Position numbers and translations under genes: made by a program. Of a DNA stretch of 8,624 bases, positions 1-6,344 are shown one piece after another. The notes under the pieces were generated by a model. It made no database searches. It was not told the origin of the DNA and worked only from the letters and a program-made list of their open reading frames with translations. Within the stretch, counting starts at the first letter, position 1; each line of letters starts with the position of its first letter. The stretch comes from Psychrilyobacter sp. (GTDB lineage: Bacteria > Fusobacteriota > Fusobacteriia > Fusobacteriales > Fusobacteriaceae): the NCBI GenBank assembly GCA_030621995.1, contig JAUXGP010000063.1, positions 1 through 8,624 of the forward strand. Direction: 5' to 3'.

Positions 1-1
1 A

Positions 2-316
2 GTCGATGAAAGGTTTGGGAGATCAGAAAACTTTACTATTATAGATCTAGATACAATGGCTATTGAAACCATTGAAAATACAGCTAAAAATCAAGCCAGT
101 GGTGCAGGAGGAGAAGCAGTAAAATTACTTTCAAAACATAATATAGACATAGCTGTCGTTCCTCATCTGGGACCTAAGGCTGAAACAGCTATGGAAGCTT
201 TTGAAATAAAAACTGTTTCTCAAGAGGATTACAAGAGTGTAGGAGAGGTTTTAGAAGCATATAAATCCGGTAAATTAAAAGAAATAACAAAGAAAAAAGG
301 ACTGACTAGATTATGA
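2..316 (+). CDS. NifX/NifB-type dinitrogenase iron-molybdenum cofactor family protein (5' end missing)
   Basis: Small protein of the dinitrogenase Fe-Mo cofactor family (NifX, NafY and NifB C-terminal type), which in that family binds or carries iron-sulfur or metal-cofactor precursors. The frame is open to the left edge, giving 104 visible residues. The first ones read VDERFGRSENFTIIDLD, matching the family's conserved RFGR-x-x-x-F strand, so the ATG at 56 is internal and the true start lies just outside. Later family features are a Gly-rich turn (ASGAGGEA), the strand IDIAVVPHLGPKA, and a C-terminal helix with GEVLEAYKSGKL. About 10-15 residues seem to be missing, judging from the usual length of 110-120. 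It overlaps the next ATPase gene by ATGA, so the two are probably translationally coupled. Nitrogenase genes are not seen, so a role in nitrogen fixation should not be assumed. The family call is firm; the exact substrate is unknown. Confidence 0.85.
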   Translation, partial: VDERFGRSENFTIIDLDTMAIETIENTAKNQASGAGGEAVKLLSKHNIDIAVVPHLGPKAETAMEAFEIKTVSQEDYKSVGEVLEAYKSGKLKEITKKKGLTRL

Positions 317-1158
317 AAATAGCTGTTTTAAGCGGGAAAGGAGGGACAGGTAAAACTACTGTCACCTCTAATTTCGCTGTAAATATAAAAAATTCTATAA
401 GTGTGGATTCCGATGTGGAGGAGCCGAATTTACATATTTTTATGGATATGAAAAATCCAGCCTCCGAACCTGTATATACACTATATCCATCTATCGACAA
501 GGAACTCTGTACTCTTTGCGGTAAGTGCGGGGATTTCTGTAATTATAATGCTATTATCCCTGCTAAAAATCAGGTGATCGTCTTCAATGAAAGCTGTCAT
601 GACTGCGGCGGTTGTAAATTGGTCTGCCCAAATGGTGCCATCACATATGAAAAACGTGAGATTGGAAAAATATTTAAAGGCAGATCAAAATATAATACAG
701 ACCTCTATTACGGCCTTTTAAATATCGGTGAGATGTCAGGAGTAAAGATCATAAATCAACTAAAAGAATATTCTGATTTAGATGAAAAGACAATTTTCAT
801 TGATTCTCCTCCCGGTACTTCATGTGCTACAGTGGCAGCAGTGGAAGATGTGGATTATGCTATAATCGTTTCAGAGCCTACACCATTTGGCGTCAGTGAT
901 ATGAAGATGGTTGTGGAGATGCTGCGTGAAATGAAGATCCCTTTCGGACTTATTATCAACAAAGCCGGATTAGGAGATGAGGAGATTTATCGTTATTGCA
1001 AGGATGAAAATATAGAAATCTTGGGAGAGATCCCTTTTGATAAAAAAATAGCTGAACTCTATGCTGACGGGAAGATTTTTAGTGATTCGCTTCCTGAATA
1101 TCAAAATTTCTTTACTGATATCTATAAAAATATAATAGAAGGGAGGAGATCATTATGA
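313..1158 (+). CDS. MinD-superfamily P-loop ATPase with inserted ferredoxin domain (first paralog)
   Basis: 281 residues. An N-terminal deviant Walker A motif GKGGTGKT (8-15, signature Lys9 and Lys14) and a switch-like VDSDVEEPN (31-39) mark the MinD/Mrp/NBP35 class of dimerising ATPases. Two 4Fe-4S motifs are inserted after the first Rossmann strands: C66-x2-C69-x2-C72-x3-C76 and C95-x2-C98-x2-C101-x3-C105, the latter followed by Pro as in bacterial ferredoxins. The Walker B-like segment is FIDSPPGT (162-169). No signal peptide or membrane segment is visible, so it is cytosolic. The family is widespread in anaerobes beside NifX-like proteins, and a role in iron-sulfur or metal-cofactor assembly or ATP-driven electron transfer is inferred, not proven. 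The start overlaps the upstream stop (ATGA) and the end overlaps the next start in the same way. An AAAGGA about 11 bases upstream may serve as ribosome site. Confidence 0.92.
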   Translation: MKIAVLSGKGGTGKTTVTSNFAVNIKNSISVDSDVEEPNLHIFMDMKNPASEPVYTLYPSIDKELCTLCGKCGDFCNYNAIIPAKNQVIVFNESCHDCGGCKLVCPNGAITYEKREIGKIFKGRSKYNTDLYYGLLNIGEMSGVKIINQLKEYSDLDEKTIFIDSPPGTSCATVAAVEDVDYAIIVSEPTPFGVSDMKMVVEMLREMKIPFGLIINKAGLGDEEIYRYCKDENIEILGEIPFDKKIAELYADGKIFSDSLPEYQNFFTDIYKNIIEGRRSL

Positions 1159-2012
1159 ATATAAATGAAATTGTAGTTATCTCCGGTAAGGGAGGAACCG
1201 GGAAAACCACTTTAACAGCTTCCCTTATCCCATATTTAGAAGATCTAATTATTGCTGACTGTGATGTAGATGCTCCAGATTTAAATATCTTATTGGATCC
1301 AAAAATAAGGTCTACCCATAGATTTGTAGGATTGAAAAAAGCCGTTATAGATAAGGAAAAATGTATTAAATGCGGTCTCTGCGAAAGACACTGTAAATTT
1401 TCTGCCATCTCAAAGGATATAATCTTAGCCCAGTCTAAATGTGAGGGTTGCGGAGTCTGTGAGTTTGTCTGCCCTACAGATGCCATCTCAATGGTGGATG
1501 CAGTAGTAGGAGATCTCTATGAATCAGACACAGCTTTTGGAGATTTTGTCCATGCAAAACTTATCCCCGGGGAAGAAACCTCTGGAAAACTAGTAGCCGA
1601 AGTCAGAAAAAAAGCCAAAGCATTGGCACTTTTAAATAATAAGAAAAATATAGTGGTAGACGGCTCTCCCGGTATCGCCTGTAATGTTATCAGTTCTCTC
1701 ACAGGAGCCAGTCAGGTTATCATAGTTACTGAGTCTACTTTTTCAGGGCTTCACGATCTGAAAAGGGTCTACGAATTAACTAAAAAATTGAATCTTAAAG
1801 CTCAGGTAGTTATCAATAAATTTGATCTGTCTCCCCACCACAGTGAGATGATCGAAAAATATTGTTCAGAAAATAATATTGTAGTGGGATTAAAAATACC
1901 ATTTACTAAAAAAATAGTGAGATCCATCGTCAGTAAAACCATTCCCTCTGTAGGAGAGAAGGAATTTTTTGAAGAGATAGGGTTTTTCAAATTTATAGAT
2001 AGTTTAAAGTAA
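1155..2012 (+). CDS. MinD-superfamily P-loop ATPase with inserted ferredoxin domain (second paralog)
   Basis: 285 residues, built like its upstream neighbour: deviant Walker A GKGGTGKT (11-18), ADCDVDAPD (34-42) as the switch segment, two 4Fe-4S motifs (C70, C73, C76, C80 and C96, C99, C102, C106), and a Walker B-like VVDGSPGI (167-174). The two proteins diverge clearly outside these motifs (for example SPPGT against GSPGI, and different tails). This suggests an old duplication with a heterodimer or division of labour rather than redundancy. Translation probably depends on the strong GGGAGGAG (1141-1148) inside the preceding gene, and the ATGA overlap indicates coupling. It is the last gene of the + strand operon, and its TAA stop is the first base triplet of the terminator stem. 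Function is inferred as iron-sulfur or metal-cofactor handling; the specific client is unknown. Confidence 0.92.
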   Translation: MNINEIVVISGKGGTGKTTLTASLIPYLEDLIIADCDVDAPDLNILLDPKIRSTHRFVGLKKAVIDKEKCIKCGLCERHCKFSAISKDIILAQSKCEGCGVCEFVCPTDAISMVDAVVGDLYESDTAFGDFVHAKLIPGEETSGKLVAEVRKKAKALALLNNKKNIVVDGSPGIACNVISSLTGASQVIIVTESTFSGLHDLKRVYELTKKLNLKAQVVINKFDLSPHHSEMIEKYCSENNIVVGLKIPFTKKIVRSIVSKTIPSVGEKEFFEEIGFFKFIDSLK

Positions 2013-2058
2013 GTAAAAAACACAGGAGAAATTAAATTTCTCCTGTGTTTTTTACTTA
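2010..2058. terminator. Bidirectional intrinsic terminator between convergent operons
   Basis: A perfect 23-bp inverted repeat (2010-2032 with 2036-2058) with a 3-base loop TAA. The core CACAGGAGAAAT is flanked by A6 on one side and T6 on the other, so each strand reads as a stem followed by a U-run. It serves the ATPase operon on + and the hut/peptidase operon on -. The stem includes the stop codons of both flanking genes: TAA at 2010-2012 on +, and 2052-2054 read on -. Confidence 0.93.
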
Positions 2059-3083
2059 CAATATTCAATTACTAACTTAGCAGTATTCAGCAGCCCGTCC
2101 ACATGTGTCCTTTCGTATGAATGGGATGCATCTACCCCGGGACCAATAAGAGCATGTTTAATTTGTGCTCCTCCACGTAAAAGTGCACTGGCATCTGAAC
2201 CATAGTGCTTATAAATATCTATAACATAATCAACTTCCCCGCCTTCACATAAGTTCACCAGACGTTTTTTCATCTCTAAATCATAAGGTCCTGAAGAATC
2301 CTTGGCACAGATAGTTACCTTATTTTCTTTAGAAGTCTGGCCAATCCCCGGAGATGCCATATCTATAGCCAATATTTCACGGGTTAATGGTGTAGCTATT
2401 CCCGATGCACCATGACCAACTTCCTCATAGTTGGATATAAAAAATTCTAAAGTATAGTCCGGAACTATCTCATTTTCCATAAGGTATTTACAGACTCCTA
2501 ATATTATTGCTACCCCGGCTTTATTATCCAGATGACGACTCTTAATAAATCCAGACTGTGTTACCTCTACCCTGGGATCCAAGTATACGAAATCTCCTAT
2601 ATTTATCCCCAGTTTTTTAATATCTTCTGCATTTTCTATCAGTTCATCCAATCTTACAACCATATTATCTTCAGTTCTCTTATCCGTTCTGGGAGCGTCC
2701 CCATAGTTATGTACAGATGATTTTTCAAATAAGATCGTTCCCCTGATCTCCCTGCCATTCATAGTAGACACAGTGCAGTATTCTCCATCTACAGAGTTCC
2801 AGGAATACCCGCCAATCTGAGTTAATTTTAGATAACCGTTAGATGTAATTTCCCTTACCATTCCACCTAAGGTATCGATATGGGCTGCAATTATTCTGCT
2901 CTCCTCTTTTTTACCGGCTATAACTGCTTTCAATGCTCCCTTAGGAGTTGTTTCGGTTTTCACACCTAATCTTTCAAATTCCTTCCTGCATACTGCTATC
3001 CCCTTTTCAGTGTCCCCACTGGGGCTGGGTATATTCAATATCTCAACTAATTTTTCTACCATATAATTTCTAATATACTTCAT
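2052..3083 (-). CDS. M42-family metallo-aminopeptidase (glutamyl aminopeptidase/TET type)
   Basis: 343 residues, the usual length of M42 peptidases, which form large dodecameric cytosolic assemblies and release N-terminal residues from peptides using two metal ions. All expected catalytic positions are visible: His68 and Asp70 in AAHIDTLGG, Asp186 in RHLDNKAG, the base Glu220 and ligand Glu221 in NYEEVGHG, Asp241 in AIDMASPG, and His327 in YERTHVDG. These sit at nearly the same positions as in archaeal TET enzymes. The ATG at 3083 is supported by AAAAAAGGAG ending 7 bases upstream; that site overlaps the stop of fchA (15-base gap), so the gene is the last member of the hut operon. It could supply free amino acids, including histidine, from peptides; that link is inference from position. 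An inner in-frame Met at residue 8 is a less likely start. Substrate preference cannot be read from the sequence. Confidence 0.93.
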   Translation of the reverse strand: MKYIRNYMVEKLVEILNIPSPSGDTEKGIAVCRKEFERLGVKTETTPKGALKAVIAGKKEESRIIAAHIDTLGGMVREITSNGYLKLTQIGGYSWNSVDGEYCTVSTMNGREIRGTILFEKSSVHNYGDAPRTDKRTEDNMVVRLDELIENAEDIKKLGINIGDFVYLDPRVEVTQSGFIKSRHLDNKAGVAIILGVCKYLMENEIVPDYTLEFFISNYEEVGHGASGIATPLTREILAIDMASPGIGQTSKENKVTICAKDSSGPYDLEMKKRLVNLCEGGEVDYVIDIYKHYGSDASALLRGGAQIKHALIGPGVDASHSYERTHVDGLLNTAKLVIEYCK

Positions 3084-3098
3084 CTATACTCTCCTTTT

Positions 3099-3743
3099 TT
3101 ATAACTTAATTTTTTTATTTACAAAATCCATAATCGCTTCCTTCAAGATTATAGATTCCTCCTCAATTCTTTCATAGTTTCTCTTAAATCTATCTACTTT
3201 TTCCTGATCTTTTAAAGAGCCTAAATTTATCTTTACATTGAGTATAGCCCCTCTGATACCTGTTTCCAGCAGCATAGCTCCTACACCCAGGTCTGTTATG
3301 GCATTCATATTTCCGTATTCAGAGAAAAACGGCAATAACTCCATGGCCTCTAAAGATGTCTTAGCTATATCATAGGGAACTTCCGTGGCTTTTAAAGTAG
3401 CCTTTTGAATTTCCTCGCTTCTGACTGCTATATTTTCATCGGTATCTTTAGGCAGTTTATATGCTCCCATAAGTTCATTAAAAGATTTGGTATCTTCATC
3501 TATTAATATTTCTACTCTTTTTCTTATTTTTAAAAGTCTCCTGTGTTTCGTTAAAAACTCCTCTTTGACCATATCATCAAATTCTCTGTATTTTTTCTTA
3601 TCTATAGCCAGTGACGCCATCATACGAGACAATGCTATCCCCAGTGAGGAAGAGAGAGCTGCGACACTTCCTCCTCCAGGTGCCGGTGCATCTGAATCCA
3701 CCACATCTATAAATTCTCTTAATTCTATATTTAAATAACTCAT
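3099..3743 (-). CDS. fchA: Formimidoyltetrahydrofolate cyclodeaminase
   Basis: 214 residues, the size of a stand-alone cyclodeaminase domain (the C-terminal half of mammalian FTCD). It converts 5-formimino-THF to 5,10-methenyl-THF and releases ammonia, the step after FtcD. Seen in sequence: SDAPAPGGGSVAAL (17-30), the folate-site glycine signature of the family; DEDTKSFNELMGAYKLP (82-98); a conserved EVPYDIA (121-127); and NAITDLGVGAMLLETG (147-162) leading to the helix ending in NVKINL (169-174). Mostly helical, no signal peptide. The ATG at 3743 is preceded by an unusual GGGGGGATAAAG site belonging to a repeated hairpin element shared with hutI. The gene lies 94 bases after the hutI stop and 15 bases before the peptidase. 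It appears intact even though hutI is interrupted, so it could still serve the folate pool. Confidence 0.93.
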   Translation of the reverse strand: MSYLNIELREFIDVVDSDAPAPGGGSVAALSSSLGIALSRMMASLAIDKKKYREFDDMVKEEFLTKHRRLLKIRKRVEILIDEDTKSFNELMGAYKLPKDTDENIAVRSEEIQKATLKATEVPYDIAKTSLEAMELLPFFSEYGNMNAITDLGVGAMLLETGIRGAILNVKINLGSLKDQEKVDRFKRNYERIEEESIILKEAIMDFVNKKIKL

Positions 3744-3744
3744 C

Positions 3745-3769
3745 TTTATCCCCCCATCGCCTACGGCGA
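3745..3769 (-). promoter_or_regulatory. Hairpin plus G-rich ribosome-binding element upstream of fchA (copy A)
   Basis: On the - strand, a 5-bp hairpin TCGCC-GTA-GGCGA is followed directly by ATGGGGGGATAAA and, two bases later, by the fchA ATG. The GGGGGGA run is the only plausible ribosome site. The same 13-base tail is found, identical, upstream of hutI beside a hairpin of different stem sequence but the same size and a C(GNA)G-type triloop. This suggests a mobile or regulatory mini-element with the structure conserved rather than the sequence. Function unknown. Confidence 0.6.
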
Positions 3770-3837
3770 AATTAATTCTAATTTATCTTTTCTCCGCCTT
3801 TGTTTGCGTAATCCATGGTTCTGGTTTTAGTTTTTAT

Positions 3838-5100
3838 TTAATAAACTACTCTTCCATCTGCCACTACCTGGATTCCATTTTTATACACATCCTTGGTATG
3901 ATTGATTCCAAAGTGATACATTATATATTCTAAGTTTGGTGTATCAAAAATCACAAAGTCTGCCCTCTTACCTTTTGAGATACTTCCGACTTCTTCCCCT
4001 CTATCCACTGAGTGAGCAGAATTGACGGTAACTGCAGTGATAACCTCTTTAGGGGTCATCCTTAATTTCAATGATCCCAACTGCATAGCCAACTGCAAAT
4101 TCTCTGTAGGAGAACTTCCAGGATTATAGTCTGTAGACAGTGCTACTGCTACACCTTTTTCTATCATCAAACGGGCATGTGCATAGTCTTTATTCAAATT
4201 AAACGAGGTCGTAGGCAGGATATCAGCTATCACACCAGCTTTTGCCATCTCCTCCATCCCTTTTTCACTGGCAGCCATGAGATGATCAGCAGAAAATGCT
4301 CCTAACTCTGCCGATAATTCTGCTCCGCCTAAGGTTACAATTTCATCTGCATGGATCTTCACTTTAAATCCCAATTCCTTGGCAGCATTTAATATCTTTC
4401 TGGTTTCTTCTATGGAAAAAACTCCCTCTTCACAAAAAACATCACAAAACTCCGCTAATTTTTTCTCTTTAACTACAGGCAGGGCTTCTATTATCTCATC
4501 AATAAATTCATCCCTCTTTTCCCTATATTCAGGCGGCATAGCATGGGCTCCTAGATATGTTGACACTAAATCTATCGGATGATCTTCATTTAATTTTTTT
4601 GCAACTTCCAGTTATTTTAGTTCGGTTTCAAGATCCAGACCGTACCCGCTCTTAGCTTCTACAGTGGTTACACCAAAAGATAACATTATATCCAGACTTT
4701 TTTTAGCTTTTGTATATAATTCTTCAAAATCAGCGTCCCTTGTGGAATTCACAGTACTCAAAATTCCTCCTCCGGCTTTTAAAATATCCATATAGGGAAC
4801 CCCTTCCAATTTCTTGGAGAATTCATTTTCACGACTCCCCCCGTGGACCAGATGTGTATGAGGATCAATCAATCCGGGAGTTACAGTGAGTCCCATGGCA
4901 TCCTTTACTAGGGTAGCTTTCCCTATATATTTTTTATCCGCCTCTCCAGATCCTGTCTCTAAAAATTTTCCATCCTTTATTACTATATACCCGTCTTTTA
5001 TTATCTCAACTTTATTCATTTCTTTTCCAGCTCTGGGTTTTTTCCCGTCCCCCAGGGTAATCAAATTACCTATATTTTTTACAATTAAATCAGCATACAT
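3838..5100 (-). pseudogene. hutI: Imidazolonepropionase interrupted by one in-frame TAA
   Basis: Imidazolonepropionase hydrolyses 4-imidazolone-5-propionate to N-formiminoglutamate, the substrate of FtcD. The frame from the ATG at 5100 encodes 162 residues, meets TAA at 4614-4612, then continues in the same frame to a TAA at 3840-3838. With the stop read as an amino acid, the protein has 420 residues, the normal family length. Amidohydrolase metal ligands are all present: His81 and His83 in DPHTHLVHGG, His250 in KIHADE, and Asp324 in STDYNPGS; substrate-site residues Arg90, Tyr103, His186 and Glu253 also fit. The lost codon precedes LEVAKKLNEDHPIDLV, so it was probably CAA (Gln), a single C-to-T change. 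No other stop or frameshift is visible in the 257 downstream codons, so the lesion is recent, or a sequence error. The stop removes His250 and Asp324, so the 162-residue product should be inactive. Stop-codon readthrough is a less likely alternative. Confidence 0.9.
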
Positions 5101-5105
5101 CTTAA

Positions 5106-5132
5106 TTTATCCCCCCATGCGACCTTCGGTCG
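5106..5132 (-). promoter_or_regulatory. Hairpin plus G-rich ribosome-binding element upstream of hutI (copy B)
   Basis: On the - strand, a 5-bp hairpin CGACC-GAA-GGTCG is followed by C and then ATGGGGGGATAAA, with the hutI ATG six bases further on. The TAA inside this tail is in frame with hutI, which fixes the ATG at 5100 as the first possible start. The tail is identical to copy A at fchA, while the stem differs by compensatory changes. GGGGGGA is the likely ribosome site. Confidence 0.6.
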
Positions 5133-5162
5133 AATTTATAATTAAACTCTTTCCCTTTTAGC

Positions 5163-5252
5163 GTTTTCTCTTGTTTAAGAGAAAACTATAGAACATATTT
5201 ATTGTTTTTTACTTTTTATTCTAGCCTCGGTTTCTCTGATATGAGAGAAACC
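5163..5252. repeat. Two related hairpins in the ftcD-hutI gap
   Basis: First hairpin: GTTTTCTCTT (5163-5172) pairs with AAGAGAAAAC (5177-5186) around loop GTTT. Second hairpin: GGTTTCTCT (5229-5237) pairs with AGAGAAACC (5244-5252) around loop GATATG. Both share the core TTTCTCT/AGAGAAA, a preceding TAGC and a following ATAG or ATAAG, so they look like diverged copies of one element. Neither has a clear U-run on the - strand, so they are poor terminators for ftcD. They could be RNA-stabilising or processing hairpins, or remnants of small intergenic repeats. The 171-base gap between the ftcD stop and the hutI start holds these, copy B, and no gene that I can see. Confidence 0.6.
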
Positions 5253-5271
5253 ATAAGAAGGAGGAGTCAGT

Positions 5272-6165
5272 CTATAGATTAGATTCCAGTACCTTCTCCA
5301 TGGAAAACCCATCCAAACCTAAATAGTATTCCATACTCATAGCCAGGGCTTCCATAGGCACACTCCCTATGATCTCACTGCCTAATACCGGTACACCATA
5401 TCTTTTAGCTTCCATCTTCACAGTCTCAAAAACTCTATACAGTGGTGTTTTTTTATAGTTTACTACATTCATAGTCACCTGTACTATCCCTTTTTCTTTC
5501 AGTTCTGCCGGTCCAGCCTTTATATATCTGAACCCACCGCTGGAATGCCTGATTGCCTTGGCAATATTTTTGGCTATATTTATATCTGTCGTTCCTAAGT
5601 TTATATTGAAGGCTATTAACGGCAGCCTGGCTCCTACCCCTATTACTCCTGCTGTTTTATGGGGTATACACTGACCGAAATCAGGTTTCCAGTGAGGATC
5701 TTTCAATTTTTCTGCCATCCCTTCAAACTGCCCCTTTCTTACAGCGGCGAGATTCACCCTTTCCTTGCAGGTAGCTGCCTCCTCATATAAAAATACCGGA
5801 ACTTTATAGTCATCAGCTATCCTTTTTCCCAATGTTATAGCCAACTCTATACACTCCTCCATCTCAATGTTTTTAATAGGTATAAAGGGCACTACATCTG
5901 TAGCTCCCATCCTGGAGTGCTCCCCCCTATGAGTATTCAGGTCTATCAATTCTGTAGCAATTCCCACAGCTTCGTATACAGCTTCCAGTACTTTTAACGG
6001 ATCTCCTATTATATTTACAACTGTCCTGTTATAGTCTTTATCCGGTTCTACACTCAGGAGTTTTACCCCCTCTCTATTTTTTAAAGGAGTAATTATTTTT
6101 TCTATCTTTTCTAAATCTTTTCCCTCACTAAAATTAGGTACACACTGTACTATCTGCTCTAACAT
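5272..6165 (-). CDS. ftcD: Glutamate formimidoyltransferase (FtcD)
   Basis: 297 residues, the length of a stand-alone formiminotransferase (N-terminal half of mammalian FTCD). It transfers the formimino group of N-formiminoglutamate to tetrahydrofolate, giving glutamate and 5-formimino-THF for FchA. The N-terminal subdomain starts with IVQCVPNFSEGKD (5-17). The active-site segment HRGEHSRMGATDVVPFIP (79-96) contains His83, equivalent to the catalytic His of the mammalian enzyme. The folate-binding C-terminal subdomain follows from about 180 (ARLPLIAFNINLGTTD, 179-194), with GSEIIGSVPMEAL (262-274) near the end. The start at 6165 has a perfect AGGAGGT six bases upstream, and a good promoter lies 39 to 67 bases upstream. 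It is the first gene of the operon and is divergent from the FNT channel. It appears intact, but with hutI broken it would lack its normal substrate source unless formiminoglutamate comes from elsewhere. Confidence 0.95.
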   Translation of the reverse strand: MLEQIVQCVPNFSEGKDLEKIEKIITPLKNREGVKLLSVEPDKDYNRTVVNIIGDPLKVLEAVYEAVGIATELIDLNTHRGEHSRMGATDVVPFIPIKNIEMEECIELAITLGKRIADDYKVPVFLYEEAATCKERVNLAAVRKGQFEGMAEKLKDPHWKPDFGQCIPHKTAGVIGVGARLPLIAFNINLGTTDINIAKNIAKAIRHSSGGFRYIKAGPAELKEKGIVQVTMNVVNYKKTPLYRVFETVKMEAKRYGVPVLGSEIIGSVPMEALAMSMEYYLGLDGFSMEKVLESNL

Positions 6166-6171
6166 CCTTTG

Positions 6172-6178
6172 ACCTCCT
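6172..6178 (-). promoter_or_regulatory. Shine-Dalgarno site of ftcD
   Basis: AGGAGGT on the - strand, six bases before the ftcD ATG. This consensus site contrasts with the G-run sites used by hutI and fchA in the same operon, so ftcD is probably the best-translated gene of the set. Confidence 0.85.
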
Positions 6179-6203
6179 AAAATTTTAAAGTTTATACACC
6201 TCT

Positions 6204-6232
6204 ATATTAGTACTTTTTTTGTATTTTTCCAA
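6204..6232 (-). promoter_or_regulatory. Sigma-70-type promoter of the ftcD operon
   Basis: Read on the - strand: TTGGAA (6232-6227) as -35, a 17-base spacer, and TAATAT (6209-6204) as -10. Spacing is ideal and the expected start point near 6197 leaves a leader of about 30 bases that includes the AGGAGGT site. No other promoter of similar quality was seen between the operon genes, so ftcD, hutI, fchA and the peptidase are probably cotranscribed from here. Confidence 0.7.
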
Positions 6233-6272
6233 TTTTTTCTATACTTTTTTAAAAAGTAAGTGAAAAAAGTAT
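6211..6272. promoter_or_regulatory. Cluster of TACTTTTT boxes between the divergent promoters (possible operator)
   Basis: A perfect 17-base palindrome TACTTTTTTAAAAAGTA (6242-6258) lies midway between the two promoters. Further copies lie at 6211-6220 (TACTTTTTTT) and, inverted, at 6263-6271 (AAAAAAGTA). The outer pair 6241-6250 and 6263-6272 also forms a 10-bp inverted repeat with centres two helical turns apart. This arrangement fits a dimeric regulator controlling both directions, though A/T-tract composition alone could produce similar patterns. No regulator gene is in the window. Confidence 0.4.
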
Positions 6273-6291
6273 TTTTTATTTTTTATTTTTA

Positions 6292-6300
6292 TGATACAAT
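6292..6300 (+). promoter_or_regulatory. Extended -10 promoter of the FNT channel gene
   Basis: TGATACAAT is an extended -10 (TG, one base, TACAAT). No good -35 is present at the expected distance, only a T-run near 6272-6277, consistent with extended -10 promoters. If this is right, transcription starts near 6307 and the ATG at 6291 cannot be the translation start, which supports the start at 6345. Confidence 0.5.
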
Positions 6301-6344
6301 ATATCCTGTGTTCAAATTTAGGAAGAATAAAAGGATGGTATATT

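Noticed and set aside
56..316. NifX-like gene starting at the ATG at 56
   Set aside because: The frame is open to the left edge and the upstream residues contain the family's conserved RFGR segment, so the Met is internal.
306..1702. Antisense ORFs opposite the two ATPase genes
   Set aside because: They lie fully inside well-supported coding regions, encode no recognisable motif and have no ribosome sites; they are frame shadows.
3778..3816. 12-codon ORF MDYANKGGEKIN on the - strand in the hutI-fchA gap
   Set aside because: No ribosome site precedes its ATG and I see no related copy or recognisable peptide; the length is expected by chance.
3838..4566. Separate 242-residue amidohydrolase starting at the GTG at 4566
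   Set aside because: The GTG is the Val codon in IDLVSTYLGAHA of the continuous hutI frame, has no ribosome site, and the fragment lacks the N-terminal HxH metal ligands. It is the 3' half of the interrupted hutI.
4612..4614. TAA reassigned as a sense codon
   Set aside because: At least four other genes here (second ATPase, peptidase, fchA, FNT channel) end at TAA at the expected family length, so TAA is an ordinary stop in this genome.
4886..5161. + strand ORF of 91 codons opposite the start of hutI
   Set aside because: It is antisense to the HutI N-terminus and its tail is just the hairpin and G-run element read backwards; no protein features support it.
6291..6344. FNT start at the ATG at 6291
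   Set aside because: This ATG lies within the likely extended -10 promoter, has no ribosome site, and adds residues not typical of the family. The ATG at 6345 has AAGGATGG at good spacing.
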